Under the pieces are notes generated by a model. It was not told the DNA's origin and did not search any database. It saw only the letters and a list, made by a program, of their open reading frames with translations. A stretch of DNA of 64,000 nucleotides from Pochonia chlamydosporia 170 (lineage: Eukaryota; Ascomycota; Sordariomycetes; Hypocreales; Clavicipitaceae): assembly GCF_001653235.2 (NCBI RefSeq), contig NC_035792.1, positions 1,550,001 to 1,614,000 of the forward strand, written 5' to 3'. Both the position numbers and the translations under genes were made by a program. This document shows positions 10,627 through 21,342 of this stretch, in pieces. Position 1 is the first letter of the stretch, and every line of letters begins with the position of its first letter.

Positions 10627-12017
10627 ACGATTTGTTTCATTTTTGTCTTAAACACGAATACCCTCGAGTTCCATAACGACCACCCGGAGGGCCACGGAGA
10701 CACGGCTCATGATATTTTCTTTCATTGTACTCGTATCAGCGAAAGCGAGAGACTTGATGTCGCTCGTTAGTTCCCACCGCCAGTGATCATCGTCAGAGTC
10801 GCATGCTAGAGCACAACGTTTTATGCGGTGAACCACAGGGCGACGTTTGTTGGCTCTTGTGACAATCCAACCTGCCGTCTCCATGCACATGGTAGGGGAA
10901 TGCGATGTACCACTTACAACACGATACCTTTATCGAAAGACGGCAGAGAATGGGCTCAAAAAGGAAATGTGCATTGACAGGACCTCGAACGGGGAGGGAG
11001 CACTATACGGCATCGCGAGATACTCGATGCATTGGCACGGTGGTCATCTACTTTGTTTAATTATGAAAACTATTACTTTTTTTTTTTTATATTTTCCCTT
11101 GCTTTTCGGCACTATCGTATCCCGCTTGCGTGTGTTAGTTATTTTTTCTAGTCTTTTTTTTTCTCATTCTTTCAACTTTTCCACTTTACCCAATTTTGGG
11201 GAAATGACCCTCAGGACAGACCATAGGGATGAAGTGGTGAGGAAGGATGGACGTGCGATGCGGCGGTTGGAAATATGGATGGGAATGGGTGTACAGTCGA
11301 GGGTAGATCAAGATACACATATACTTGCATAGCAGATTCTGAGTGACCATACATTTTCCCTTTTCACAGTGTTTGTGTCCAAATGCATCACTATATGATG
11401 GTGCCGTTAGATGGTATTGAGTGGCCTCTTATCGTGCATAAACTTGAGCTAGCTCTTTATATACTACCTCTGAAGGATGTCTCGGCTATAAATGTCCCAA
11501 ACGTGGGAAGTTTGCGTGCTCAAGTACCACATGTCCAATAACCCTTCTGACATAGCTTTATCGAGCTTGCTAAAGTCGCCTGAACGGAACTCTGGTTATA
11601 TAGAGCTCATCATGAGAAAGCGTCAGTGGTGAGCAAAGCATAAAACAACAGATGCGCAAATGTATGCGAGAAAATAATGAACTAGTCCCTGAGATTCAAT
11701 CGAAATAAGAAGAATGAAATCAACAGATGAGGCACGTCGGTGTAGAACTTCGACGCGAATCCCTACCTGACCTGTCCAACTACCAGTATTGTTGCCAACC
11801 ATTTTTCCTGTTAATACTGCAGTTAGGTGAGTGATACTTCCAAGTTTGTACCCACCAGGGACGGACTTACCCTTTCTCTATCTTCAAACCAGTTGTCAGC
11901 TTGACCGCGTGCTCTCAGAGAGAGAGTCACTTTCTTCATATTCAGTTACTAATGTGTGCATTTATAGATGATGCCTAATAGATAGAGCATCGATGTCTCA
12001 TGACGACAATCTCCACG
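10627..12017. other. Convergent intergenic region, G-alpha / DUF3716 gene
   Basis: About 1.4 kb between two 3' ends. It contains long T tracts (around 11074-11090 and 11147-11165) and A/T-rich sequence beyond 11330. A 161-codon open frame at 10847-11332 has no recognisable domain, is poor in coding character and includes the T-rich tracts, so it is not called a gene. The first part is presumably the 3' untranslated region of the G-alpha transcript. Confidence 0.5.
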
Positions 12018-13470
12018 TCATGTCAAGGGCCTGCTAGACGAATTTTCATCCACGGGAACGTCCCCCACTTGATTCTGATGCGTGAGCTGCGCTTGTTCCA
12101 TTCTTTGCTGCTCAGCGATGCCTTCAGGCGTTCGAAGATACTCATCATATTCTGCGATACGCATGCCCAGTTCCTTAGCTGCGGCCTCGATTCTGGCAAT
12201 ATACCGCCCTCTTTTGGACAGGAACACAATATCTCCCATTGCCTGGCTCAGAAACTGCCTAGTATCATCAGCCGTGGCCCACTGAAGAATGTCAGGTTGT
12301 GATGGCGCAGCCGGTGGTGTTGCCGCGGCAGAAGAGTGCTGGTATGCAGCTGCAGGCTGTGCGGCCTGGGCGGAGGCAACAGCGGAGGCAGATGATGCAA
12401 AATGAGGTGGTTGAGGGTTATTGTTCTCTGTTTATGACAGTTCTGTTAGTGTTGGAGACACAAGATGAAAGGCAGAGGCAAGACTCTGCAGCCAAACATA
12501 TCAGTCACATACCATGAAACGTACACCTCGAGCCACTCGCATTGAACCAGCAGTTGGTGCAACTGCCACACATCTGGCCGTCGTACACAACACATTGTGT
12601 CCATGGGCCGTGACCTTTGTGGCAATTCTTGCATGCGTGGATTGCGACTTGACCTGTGATGTGAGCCAACAAAGCCTCGACGTTGCTACGCCTCTCAATG
12701 TTTAGCCTTTGGTCGCTCCGTCGCTGTGTTGGCTCACGGCGTGCGTCTTCTCCGGCGAGCTTCTTACATAGCGCACTGTCAATCCTCAGTGAGTCGCCAT
12801 ATGCATCCATTGCCACATCTGCAGCTGTCCGATTTGGCATGTACCCGTCCATCCCCTCAGACAAATTTGCATTATTCGTTGGAGCTGGTGAAGGGCTATG
12901 GTGACTGTCAGAGACATAGTGCTGATCTAGCCGCAGCCCTTCCCTCTCTGCGATCAAAGCCTGCTCGATTGATGACGGAAGACCCGTGGTTGAGCCAATG
13001 CTATTGCCGAGTACACCAGTAGCCGCAAGCTGAACAGCATCGTCCAAGTTATTATTTGCATCAACCGTTGGGGAACGGCCCAACTCTGTGGTGTCTCCGA
13101 TGACGCTTGAGTTTGAAGGCTGATGGACATATGCTTCAAGTTGTTCATGAGCTGTACTCGACAGAGACGAATGCCGACTGCCACGCCGAGGAGCAGCGTC
13201 GGCCTTCATGACCTTGCTAGCCTTGTCTCTCGCCGGCATGGTTCTTGGAATTGAGTAATTCACCCCGAATATTAAACTTGGCGGTATTGACGCAACTGGA
13301 TCCGATGTAGGATGCCCATGTCTGCTAGGCGACGTGAGAGCACCACTTGGTGACAGTTGGTTTAGCTGACCGAAGTTGCTGAACGTGTTGAGGGTCTGGT
13401 CGCCGCTTTGCATCCCATACTGGGCAGCCCAGCGGCGATTCATGGCCCAATTTGATTGGCCTGTGGCCAC
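12018..13470 (-). CDS. DUF3716 domain protein, cysteine-rich, function unknown
   Basis: Two exons, 12513-13470 and 12018-12427, joined over an 85-nt intron with a GTATGT donor, give 455 residues. Residues 1-260 are low in structure and rich in Ser, Asn, Pro and Gln. The recognisable part is at about 255-318: an RRSNVEALLAHITGQ helix followed by a Cys cluster (ACKNCHKGHGPWTQC, then CGSCTNCWF, then RCTFH). This pattern is the fungal DUF3716 domain, which looks like a small zinc-binding fold. After the intron comes an Ala/Pro-rich linker and a C-terminal segment that looks helical (QAMGDIVFLSKRGRYI onward). The family is common in hypocrealean fungi, often in many copies, with no known role. The start at 13470 is the first in-frame ATG; the ATG at 13443 is an alternative. 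A nuclear or nucleic-acid role is only a guess from the Cys pattern. Confidence 0.8.
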
Positions 13471-13905
13471 TGAATGTGTTCTGCGTCACCTGGGCCCAAG
13501 TCCTGAAGGTAGCCACAGGTTTTGCGTCTGCAGATGTGGTGTAGAACATGAAAGTATAGACTATTATGAATTTGTAAAAGAAAATGCATAGGTAGGTAGA
13601 TTCACAATTCGTCTTTTCAAAACAATGAAGACGACTTTGAATTGGAAGGAAGGAGCGTGGTAGGTGCCTGAGGCCTGTGAGAGGAAGTTCCCGATTGAGA
13701 AGCCGCAACTCACTTCTTGCTCACTTTCAGTTCACTTTGTGACAGGGGTGGGGAGAGGTCTAGTGTCATTCAAGCTCACAGGCATTTCAGCCAAACACTT
13801 CACCAGCCATCAACAAGCATTCTGGTACGTCATTTATGTCGTGTGATGGGGTTTATTTCTTTTGATATACTCTTTAATACCTAACTTTTCTACTTATGTT
13901 TTCCC
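13471..13905. other. Intergenic region between CDC123 and the DUF3716 gene
   Basis: 435 bases between two minus-strand genes. It should contain the CDC123 3' end and the DUF3716 gene promoter. Open frames here, including a 127-codon minus-strand one that runs into the DUF3716 gene, lack coding character. Nothing else is seen. Confidence 0.5.
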
Positions 13906-15153
13906 TCAGCGCTGACCACCTTGCTTGTCCCACAGCCCGTCTGCTCTGCCCTCAGTGATCTCCTTCCACTGTTGGGCAAATTCTCTGAGTCCTCCATCAC
14001 CAGCAAGACTGGCGTCGACAACCTCCTTTGGCAGCTTGTGAGCAGAGTACTGCGGAGTACTGAAGTTGAAGGCTGCGGGATCGTCTTTTTCGACAATTCT
14101 TAGTTCAGGAAAAGCATCGGGCTGGTACTCCAAGTCAGCCTCGTCATCGGTCACATCTGCGCCAACATCATCCACACCGACATCAATGCCAGTGTCGACA
14201 GGGACTGAGCCATAAAGAGGAGTTTTGACGTCCATATCAAGGAGTTCTTGCCATGAGAACATCAGGGGATCGGTGCGAGGAGCCCATGGGTTAATATCTA
14301 TAAGACGAACTTTGCCTAAGCCACCTTCGCCCAGGGAGTCTTTAGGGATGTATACATCAAAGACGAACGATGCATCTGGGAAAGTAAGTCTCATCTTCTC
14401 CTTAAAGAAGAGATTGATTTTCTTCCAAATATGTGGGCGAAGTCCCCGCAAAAATTCGTAATAATTCCAGTCCCGCTGTGAAACGCCAATAAGCGTCCTA
14501 TGCTTGACGAAGCAACGAAACTCCATCGAAACGTAGGGGTTGAAGAAGGGTCTGAGTACCAGAACTGGAGTAAACGGTCGAGATGGCGGCGCGGGGGTGC
14601 AATCGTCAAAGGCGTGATTGAGGTCATGCGCAATAAACGATGATGACTTGAGTAGGAGGTAGATATCGTTTGGTGAGGTGCATTTTAAGGTGTTTTGATG
14701 TGGTGACATCCATTTCGCATCTTTTGGGCTTGACCAATTCAGCTTGGGAGCAACCGCTCCGCCGAGTTCCGCAATAGTTTCTTTGATTTTGCTATGCGTC
14801 TCCGGGAATCTCTCATTTGGAGGCAGTCGAGGTGGCTGATCTTCATCTTCATCGTCCGAAGATTCATCATTTACTGTCGGTTGGTAACTGGCATTTGCGC
14901 CGGCCGAGTGCCACTCAGTATCAGCTGGAGTCGAAGCGACATCTTCATCAGCTAACAAGATCCCGTCCTCTTGTAGGTATGCCACGAACGACTGAGGCAA
15001 TGGAATGATTCTCGATTTCAAACAACAGCTTTTGTAACTTGGGAACCACGCATCGTATGAGCAGTTCTGGATGTGATCTTTGGTAACTGGAGAGAAGACA
15101 AGCTCCCCACCATCAGACGGGTTTGCCTCAGCGCCCGGTGGTAAGTGCGGCAT
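13906..15153 (-). CDS. CDC123: CDC123 family eIF2 assembly factor
   Basis: An intronless gene of 415 residues in the D123/Cdc123 family. Cdc123 is a cytosolic ATP-grasp protein that joins eIF2 gamma to eIF2 alpha and so is needed for translation initiation. The family N-terminal block is clear (HIQNCSYDAWFPSYKSCCLKS, about residues 25-45, then PLPQSFVAYLQEDGI). A long acidic Asp/Glu segment follows near 98-107. The core contains SSFIAHDLNHAF, LVLRPF, MEFRCFVK and the ATP/Mg-binding end RLIDINPWAPRTDPLMFSW. The frame is open for 46 more codons, to an ATG at 15291; I prefer 15153 because family members begin shortly before the HCSY-like block and the upstream stretch has no family match. The last 50 residues are poorly conserved. 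It faces CWC21 across a 359-base shared promoter. Confidence 0.95.
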   Translation of the reverse strand: MPHLPPGAEANPSDGGELVFSPVTKDHIQNCSYDAWFPSYKSCCLKSRIIPLPQSFVAYLQEDGILLADEDVASTPADTEWHSAGANASYQPTVNDESSDDEDEDQPPRLPPNERFPETHSKIKETIAELGGAVAPKLNWSSPKDAKWMSPHQNTLKCTSPNDIYLLLKSSSFIAHDLNHAFDDCTPAPPSRPFTPVLVLRPFFNPYVSMEFRCFVKHRTLIGVSQRDWNYYEFLRGLRPHIWKKINLFFKEKMRLTFPDASFVFDVYIPKDSLGEGGLGKVRLIDINPWAPRTDPLMFSWQELLDMDVKTPLYGSVPVDTGIDVGVDDVGADVTDDEADLEYQPDAFPELRIVEKDDPAAFNFSTPQYSAHKLPKEVVDASLAGDGGLREFAQQWKEITEGRADGLWDKQGGQR

Positions 15154-15512
15154 GATTGTGAGCAGTAATGGTGCTGTGGTGGGCAATACGTTGAAGGAAA
15201 AGTAAAAGCGCCTCAGGACTTCTGGTATATATATGACACCTGAGAGTTCTAGCAGACAACAAGTCCCGCTAAGTCTTGAGGCAAAACTCAAACTATTTTA
15301 CATGGCTCATATCAGCAGCTAGTAAAGTTCCATACCGGAACACCCCACCATTTATCGGTTCTGCCGTTTTCCGTCACTGAACCGGGATTCACCGCCTACC
15401 TCATGTGGTTAATATCTGTGGTCGAAAGACTCCCCCCACCTCTTTGGAGCTGGTAATCTTCGAACTTATTACACTTGAACCATCTACCATTCCATAATTA
15501 ATCAAGTTAAAT
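15154..15512. promoter_or_regulatory. Divergent promoter region, CDC123 / CWC21
   Basis: 359 bases separate the two start codons. Both genes serve core gene expression, so a shared constitutive promoter is plausible. No specific element is recognised. Confidence 0.5.
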
Positions 15513-16073
15513 ATGTCAGAAAATGTTGGTCTATCTACACCGAGAGGTAGTGGCACCTCAGGATACGTCCAGAGAAACCTTGCTCACCTCAAACCTCGCG
15601 ACCATGGAGCTCCATACCCCAAAGATCTAGATAGCTTGCGTCACAAGCAGCGGCAGCCTGACAAAGGCATCCTGGAACATGATCGCAAACGACAAATCGA
15701 GGTCAAAGTATTCGACCTTAGAGATAAACTAGAGGAAGAAGAGTACGTAATCATTATGTGGTGGCATATATGAGACTTCATTACTAAAAGTTTATTTAGA
15801 GTCGACGAGGAAGAGATTGAGAAACGATGCGACGAACTGCGCGACAAGCTTCTTGCGGAGATGGAGTCAGGTAAAAAGGGCTCTGGCCCAAGACGAACAT
15901 TCAAAGAGCACCAAGTCCATGAAATGGCCGACGCGAAGATCAAGGAAAGCGAACGCTTAAGAAGGGCGCTTAAGATTAGCTCAGACTATGAGGAAGGCAG
16001 TCACTGGAAGAGACAAGAGGAGAGACTCCGCAATGCTCTCGAAAAAGATGCCGATGAAAAGGAAGGAGAGTGA
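15513..16073 (+). CDS. CWC21: Pre-mRNA splicing factor CWC21 (SRRM2 N-terminal homologue)
   Basis: Two exons, 15513-15742 and 15800-16073, with a 57-nt intron (GTACGT donor, TTTAG acceptor), give 167 residues. The N-terminus is diagnostic: [20 protein letters not shown] followed by NLAHLK and then a [21 protein letters not shown] segment. This is the part of Cwc21/SRm300 that contacts Prp8 and Snu114 in the spliceosome near the 5' exon. The cwf21 helical region comes next (about 55-95), with the acidic [22 protein letters not shown], and the rest is charged and probably disordered or helical. The length is close to yeast Cwc21 (135) plus a tail. The +1 frame across the last exon bases is open and continues past the stop for another 79 bases, which is discussed under the adjacent pseudogene candidate. 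Confidence 0.94.
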
Positions 16074-16515
16074 AATTGGAGCCCGGATTAAACGCAGCCG
16101 GGTGGAAGGCTACGAAAGATATGATCTATTTGATGTCGACGACGCGCCATGATGTGGCATTACGGCAGTGACTATCTTGCCCGATTCCACTGTGCTGGCC
16201 GAGAAAGATACGACAGCGGATACTTACGTACATTTTAAGGCTGAGAGAGCCTTCAGATGCCAATATGGTGAAAGTCAAACAATCACGATGACGGAATATG
16301 AGGCCATTACGGAGACACGAACGTGACTGGAGAGAAGCCTGCAAGAAGGGCCGTCCGACAACCATCAATGTCGAGGATATCACAAATCACTCTATGTTTA
16401 ATACTGAGCGAAATCACAACGTTGCAGAATGAAAGCGACGAGCAGCGCAATCGAGACATGATTGGACGTCCCAGAGAGCTGGGCAGCGCAGGTTATGACC
16501 ATATTCATGATTAAG
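16054..16515 (+). pseudogene. Eroded coding-like sequence overlapping the CWC21 3' end
   Basis: In the +1 frame relative to CWC21, an ATG at 16054 begins [20 protein letters not shown] and reads to a TGA at 16150-16152. The same frame then stays open to 16322 with protein-like sequence (for example TVLAEKDTTADTYVHFKAE). Further coding-like pieces follow in other frames: DWREACKKGRPTTINVED from about 16325, and QNESDEQRNRDMIGRP ending at a TAA near 16515. No intron chain that I tried joins these pieces. The simplest reading is a broken gene with one stop and two frame changes; the alternatives are an undetected spliced gene, an alternative CWC21 C-terminus for the first piece, or chance. No family is recognised. 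Confidence 0.3.
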
Positions 16516-17281
16516 TAGGACAATAGTGTTGATATGAAAAATCTACTACACTAATATTGTTCAACTCACCTGAATTTGACTTCATGACGATGAATTCAAT
16601 TTACTGACAGCAGCGCCTTCTTGTTGAGCTGTTTCGTCCAACCTCATGCGTCTACTGGACACCAGAATATCCGCTGACTAGGGCTTTCTGGTTCAAATCT
16701 GGCATGACAACTTACTGACATCAAATTGAAGTTGCCACAATCCCGAAATGCAAAGGACTTTATTCAATCCGCTGTTAATTGGAACCAAGTCCACTGAGAC
16801 TTGCGGTTAATGAGCGGATCCGGCATGGGGAGTGGTGAAGGGGCTTGCTTTCGCTGCGGTGGTTCCGGATCGGTGCGCAAAAGAATTGACGTGATCTAGA
16901 TTCTAATATTCAAGATGTTCGCAACAGCAGCTTGTGTCTGGTCCTACCGCAGCCGGTGCAACGAGGAGCTGGTTCGGGAAAGAGGGTCGATCCCAGGGGC
17001 AGGACTTACCAGACCCTTCATCTTCGTCGCAGGTAATTAACGCTTACGGCATTTCTCTGCAACTTCGGTTACTTTCCACCAAGCATTCTCGTCAAGATCA
17101 TAGGCGAGACCTTCATCTTGCGGATAAACCATCAAATGTCGTTCGTTGTATCGCTCTGCCAACTACCAATGTCATGAACCATGACATCTAAAAGAATAAG
17201 TGGGGTACTTGAGAATTGTTATTATACAGGCCGGTTTTGAGTGACTCGAGCATCCTACAGGACCAAAGAACATCTGACGTT
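16516..17281. other. Convergent intergenic region, CWC21 side / RIM2
   Basis: 766 bases with no supported gene. It presumably includes the RIM2 3' untranslated region. Open frames here (such as 16934-17191) have no family resemblance. Confidence 0.5.
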
Positions 17282-18447
17282 TTACAGATTGCAGAGTCTC
17301 AAAACAAATTCGTACACACCGAGAGTGATGACAGCCGAAGGGATCGACCGTGCAAGGTGAGGGGTTAGGCCTCCATATAACCCGCCGAGCCCTTCCGATT
17401 TCCAGACCAAATGAAAACAATGTACAAGACCTTTGTATGGGGGCACTCCGTTCTCTAGAGGTGCTTGACGTAATCTGGTCCTCACAACCTACCGCCAAGT
17501 TAGCTTCAGCAGAGTGGAAGGGCGGGCTGCATACCTCATACCTCATGAGGGTAAGTGAGAAACACAGCAGCAAGCTTCGCCGCGCCAGCGGCTCCGCTGG
17601 TACTGATCCAAGTCTCGAGCTCTCCCGACGCCCAGCCACTACCCCCGAGTCCGTACTGTATCATGACCTTCAGCCGCTCGTAAATGACAAGATGCATCGC
17701 TGTCTCGATAGTACCCAGGTAGCTGGCGCTCAAGCCTCGGTAAAGTCCACGCATGCCCTCTGTTTGGACAACCTGACGAATGCAGTCCACACTATTACGG
17801 TATTGTCGTGCAGCAACACCACTCGATTGCGTTCTTGCTTTGTCGAGCTGCAGTCTCGTCTTGACCAGCCAAATAGGATTGGTCAACGTTGCTGTAGCAA
17901 TTCCAGCTGCGACCGCAGCTTGCGCGTGGACGATGGAATCGGTCTCGGGGCGATTCAACACTGACGCACCCAGATGTTTGCAGTTGCCATACACATAGAA
18001 CTTGATGGCAGAGGCGGGAACGACACCGGCAAGGCTAGGACCTAAACCGCGAAAGAAGCCACGCCAACCTTCGCCATATCGTATTGAACGGATGATATGA
18101 AAGGTTTCGCGAACGTGAGTGAAGCCCGGCCACACATGGTGGCTAGATGGAGGACGTAGCAAAGGGCCACGGTTCGTGTTTCGGTAAAAGTCGGATTGGA
18201 GTCTTGTTCGAAGAACGTCAAGGGGTGAGGTGACAACTGAGGTGACCAGACCCCCGGAACTATGCGCAAGTCAAAATATGTCATGTTCCCATGAGTTGAC
18301 GCAAGGTGGATGGATGCTGCAGAATGCAAATGGAACTTACGCGCCAGCAACAAGATGTGACCAAGGCTGGCTTGTATGAGGGTTCTGGCGAATATGGGAT
18401 TGATTTAATACGACGGTCGATCTTTGAGCTGGTGAGGCTTCTTCCAT
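17282..18447 (-). CDS. RIM2: Mitochondrial pyrimidine nucleotide carrier (Rim2/SLC25A33-36 type)
   Basis: Three exons, 18341-18447, 17542-18259 and 17282-17488, with introns of 81 and 53 nt, give 343 residues. Three mitochondrial carrier repeats are present, each with the PX[DE]XX[KR]-type signature or its usual variant: SPLDVLRTRLQ, NPIWLVKTRLQLDK and YPHEVVRTRLRQ. The second, NPIW, and the third, PHEVVRTRLRQ, are characteristic of the Rim2 group, which exchanges pyrimidine nucleotides across the inner mitochondrial membrane and supports mitochondrial DNA and RNA synthesis. Matching fungal motifs include GLYRGLSASYLGTIE and GLTPHLARSIPSA. The start MEEASPAQ at 18447 precedes a short hydrophilic N-terminus and the first repeat (PWSHLVAGASGG). 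The small 53-nt intron lies exactly inside the third signature, between HE and VV. Substrate is inferred from subfamily motifs. Confidence 0.93.
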
Positions 18448-19476
18448 GGTGACCCGTCGGACGACGCGAGCTGCTTGGAGTTTTCACCAAAGTTTGGGAT
18501 CCCAAGGCCAGCATGGCTGCTTCAAGACCATTCAATGTAGTGTTTGCCTGGACCGGGCATGTGCATAAGGTGTGCACATGTACAGATAAGTCGTGTTTGG
18601 TGTCACACAACCAATAGGTGTTTAATGTTACTTCAAGCAGACACGGATTGCATGGGCCGAACCAGTGAAAACGTTAAAAGTCAATGGGCTATGAATTTGA
18701 TGTCAGTTCAATGTGGTCAATGGCGTCTGTCGGATTTTACGACGCCTCACTTGGTTCACGACGTTTCAAGTACATGCGGTGATGTCTTACATTTCAGGCT
18801 CACAGAGTATCTAGGGTTCAAGTCTCTTGGTAGGACATGTCGGCACTGATAGCTTTACTGGCCTCTATTAGCATCAATGATGACATACTTAAGTAGACAT
18901 ACGGAGTAGTACATGCCTAAAATTCGCTGTTGCTGCACTTCTATGCCTTCTAAGTTGAGAAGTCTGAGTCTGGCACGGGACGGAAATGACCTCGAATCCT
19001 ACTCTATCATACTTGAGTATAGACCATTGACGAACCAAACCACGTACCACCCTTTCCATCGTGATCTGGCTGAATCAGGCTGCTTGGGTCTGAAAAGAGG
19101 AGACACATAGACTTTCTCAATGTATGTCAATTGACGATCGCCTGCATTCGCCCAACAGCAACAGGGTATCTCAGCGTCGCATCCCGTCGGTCAGCATTTG
19201 CCATAGTCTCTCACCCCAGCCTTGTTGATCACCATCCTAGTCACCACCAACATGAACCCGGCAAGTTTGCACAGCATCGGCCGTCCAACCCTACAAAACT
19301 GCCAGATGAATGGCAGCCCCATGAGGCTCACAGAGCTCTAATGGCACGGTACGGGATACTAGCAAGACGAGATATTGTACTCCACCGATAGTAATCTACC
19401 TCGCATGAGATCGTCCCCTCACCACCACTCTCAGAAGCGACAACAGCGCGAGCAACGCATCTCAAGTCTCTGCATC
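18448..19476. other. Divergent intergenic region, RIM2 / feruloyl esterase
   Basis: About 1 kb containing both promoters. A TACGGAGTAGTAC motif, one of a group recurring in this window, is at 18900-18912. No further gene is supported; the reading frame of the esterase is open back to 19375 and has an alternative ATG at 19405. Confidence 0.5.
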
Positions 19477-21265
19477 ATGCTGTCCGTGCTCTCAGCAGTA
19501 TTGGCTCTCTCAGCCGTGAGCTACGGCACCACAGGGAACACCGACTTCAAAAACCGATGCCTTTCTCTTGAGCCAGAGAAGCTGGTTGACAACTCGCAGC
19601 GCATGCGCCTCGAATATGTCACCAACGGCACAACCCTCGAGTTCCCAGACAATGACGCGTCGTGCAACCGAGCTACGCAACTCGTGTCGACCAACCTGTG
19701 CCGCATAGCGCTTTACATTGCCACGTCTGAGCGCTCTGGTATTACCTTTGAGCTTTGGTTGCCCGAGGCGTGGACGGAGGCTAGATATATTGCTACTGGG
19801 AATGGAGGCGTAGATGGATGTGCGTTGGCGTCTCATTTCAACATTGACATTTACTAACCACTGCGTAGGCGTCAAGTATGAGGATCTGGCGTATACGACT
19901 GCCAATGGTTTTGCTGCCATGGGCACGAACAACGGGCACAATGGCACAACGGGCGTGGCATTCCTAAATAATCCTGATGTTGTCGAGGACTTTTCATACC
20001 GAGCGTAAGACATTCATCCACCGCAGATTATAATGACCATATTGCTAAATCGGCTGTTCAAAGTCTTCACACTGGCACCGTCGCGGGCAAATTACTAACC
20101 AAGGCGTTTTACAACAAACCACCCGCTCACTCATACTTCATCGGCTGCTCCCTCGGTGGGCGGATGGGCGTCAAAGCAGCAGAAGCATACCCAGAAGACT
20201 ACGACGGCATCGTCGCTGGCTGCCCAGCCGTCGACTTCCTCCACCTCCAAGGCGAAAGAGCCATGTTCTACCCCATCACCGGCCCCGTCAACTCCCCCAA
20301 CTTTATCACGCCAGACCTCTGGACGGGCCTGATACACAACGAAGTCCTCAAGCAGTGCGATCTCCTAGACGGCGTGAAGGACGGCATCATCGAAAACCCG
20401 GGCAAATGCCACTTCCGGCCTGAAACTCTACAGTGTCCAAAATCCAAGACGTCAGGCTGTCTCAACGCACAGCAGGTCCAGCAACTCCGTAGGATTTACG
20501 CCCCGTACACATTCCCCGACGGATCCCTCATATTCCCTCGCATGAACCCCGGAAACGAAGAACAAGCCGTAAAGAAGTTCTTTGCCGGTGCACCATTCAG
20601 TTACTCGCAGGTACGTACATCCACGCCCTGTAACACACGCACTGACATAAGCAGGACTGGTTCCGCTACGTCGTCCTCAACGACTCAACCTGGGACGCAA
20701 TAAACTACAACTCCTCTCTCGCGGCCGTAGCAGACGCCGAGAATCCCTTCAACATAAGGACCTTCCCGCGTGCGTTGCCCTCGTTCAAAGCACGTGGCGG
20801 CAAGATGATAAGTTACCACGGCGGACAGGACAACCAAATCACCATGTTTAACACGGAGCGATTCTGGGACTACATGGCAAGTGAGGATGAGGATTTACAC
20901 GACTACTATCGCTTCTTTCGGGTTTCCGGCATGTTTCACTGTAATTCTGGGCCGGGGGCATGGGCTTTCGGACAGGGAGGCGGTGCGCCGGCCGAGGGGA
21001 TTCCGTTCGTGAAGGAGAGGAATGTGCTTGCTGCTATTGTTGCGTGGGTGGAAAGAGGACAAGCGCCGGGGGGTTTGGAGGGGACCAAGTTTGTGGATGA
21101 TACGGTTGAGCTGGGTGTTGATTTTAAGCGTGTTCATTGCTTGTGAGTTATCAACTGGTGCTCTGAGTTCTGGTGAGATGGGTGCTAATGTGATGCAGAT
21201 ATCCGAAGACGCAGACTTATATTGGCGGGAATTACAAGCATGCTTCGAGTTGGAGGTGTGTTTAG
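19477..21265 (+). CDS. faeB: Secreted tannase/feruloyl esterase family enzyme
   Basis: Five exons, 19477-19819, 19869-20004, 20064-20610, 20655-21142 and 21199-21265, with very short introns (49, 59, 44 and 56 nt), give 526 residues. The start gives a signal peptide (MLSVLSAVLALSAVS); an ATG at 19405 would add a basic extension and is less likely. The family's CS-D-HC arrangement is complete: Cys188-Ser189 in GCSLGGR, Asp401 in GGQDNQI, and His437-Cys438 in MFHCNSG, so the nucleophile and the His are tied by the neighbouring cysteines. The calcium-binding loop DLLDGVKDGIIENPGKC is also present. Such enzymes cleave ester-linked phenolics such as ferulic or gallic acid from plant cell walls or tannins outside the cell. 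Substrate cannot be fixed from sequence. Its 3' end lies only 77 bases from that of the convergent membrane-protein gene. Confidence 0.93.
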
Positions 21266-21342
21266 CTGTGAATATCATTTAGCATGGACAGGTAACGCCG
21301 GTATATATAACACATCGACTCGGTAGATATCAAATCTTGTCA

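Noticed and set aside
10847..11332. 161-codon plus-strand frame downstream of G-alpha
   Set aside because: Spans long T tracts that translate to Phe/Leu runs; no domain and located in 3' sequence.
15154..15291. N-terminal extension of CDC123 to an upstream ATG
   Set aside because: No family counterpart; family members start near the conserved Cys-Ser-Tyr block.
16690..16705. GGTTCAAATC resembling a tRNA T-loop
   Set aside because: No acceptor stem, anticodon arm or D-loop could be placed around it.
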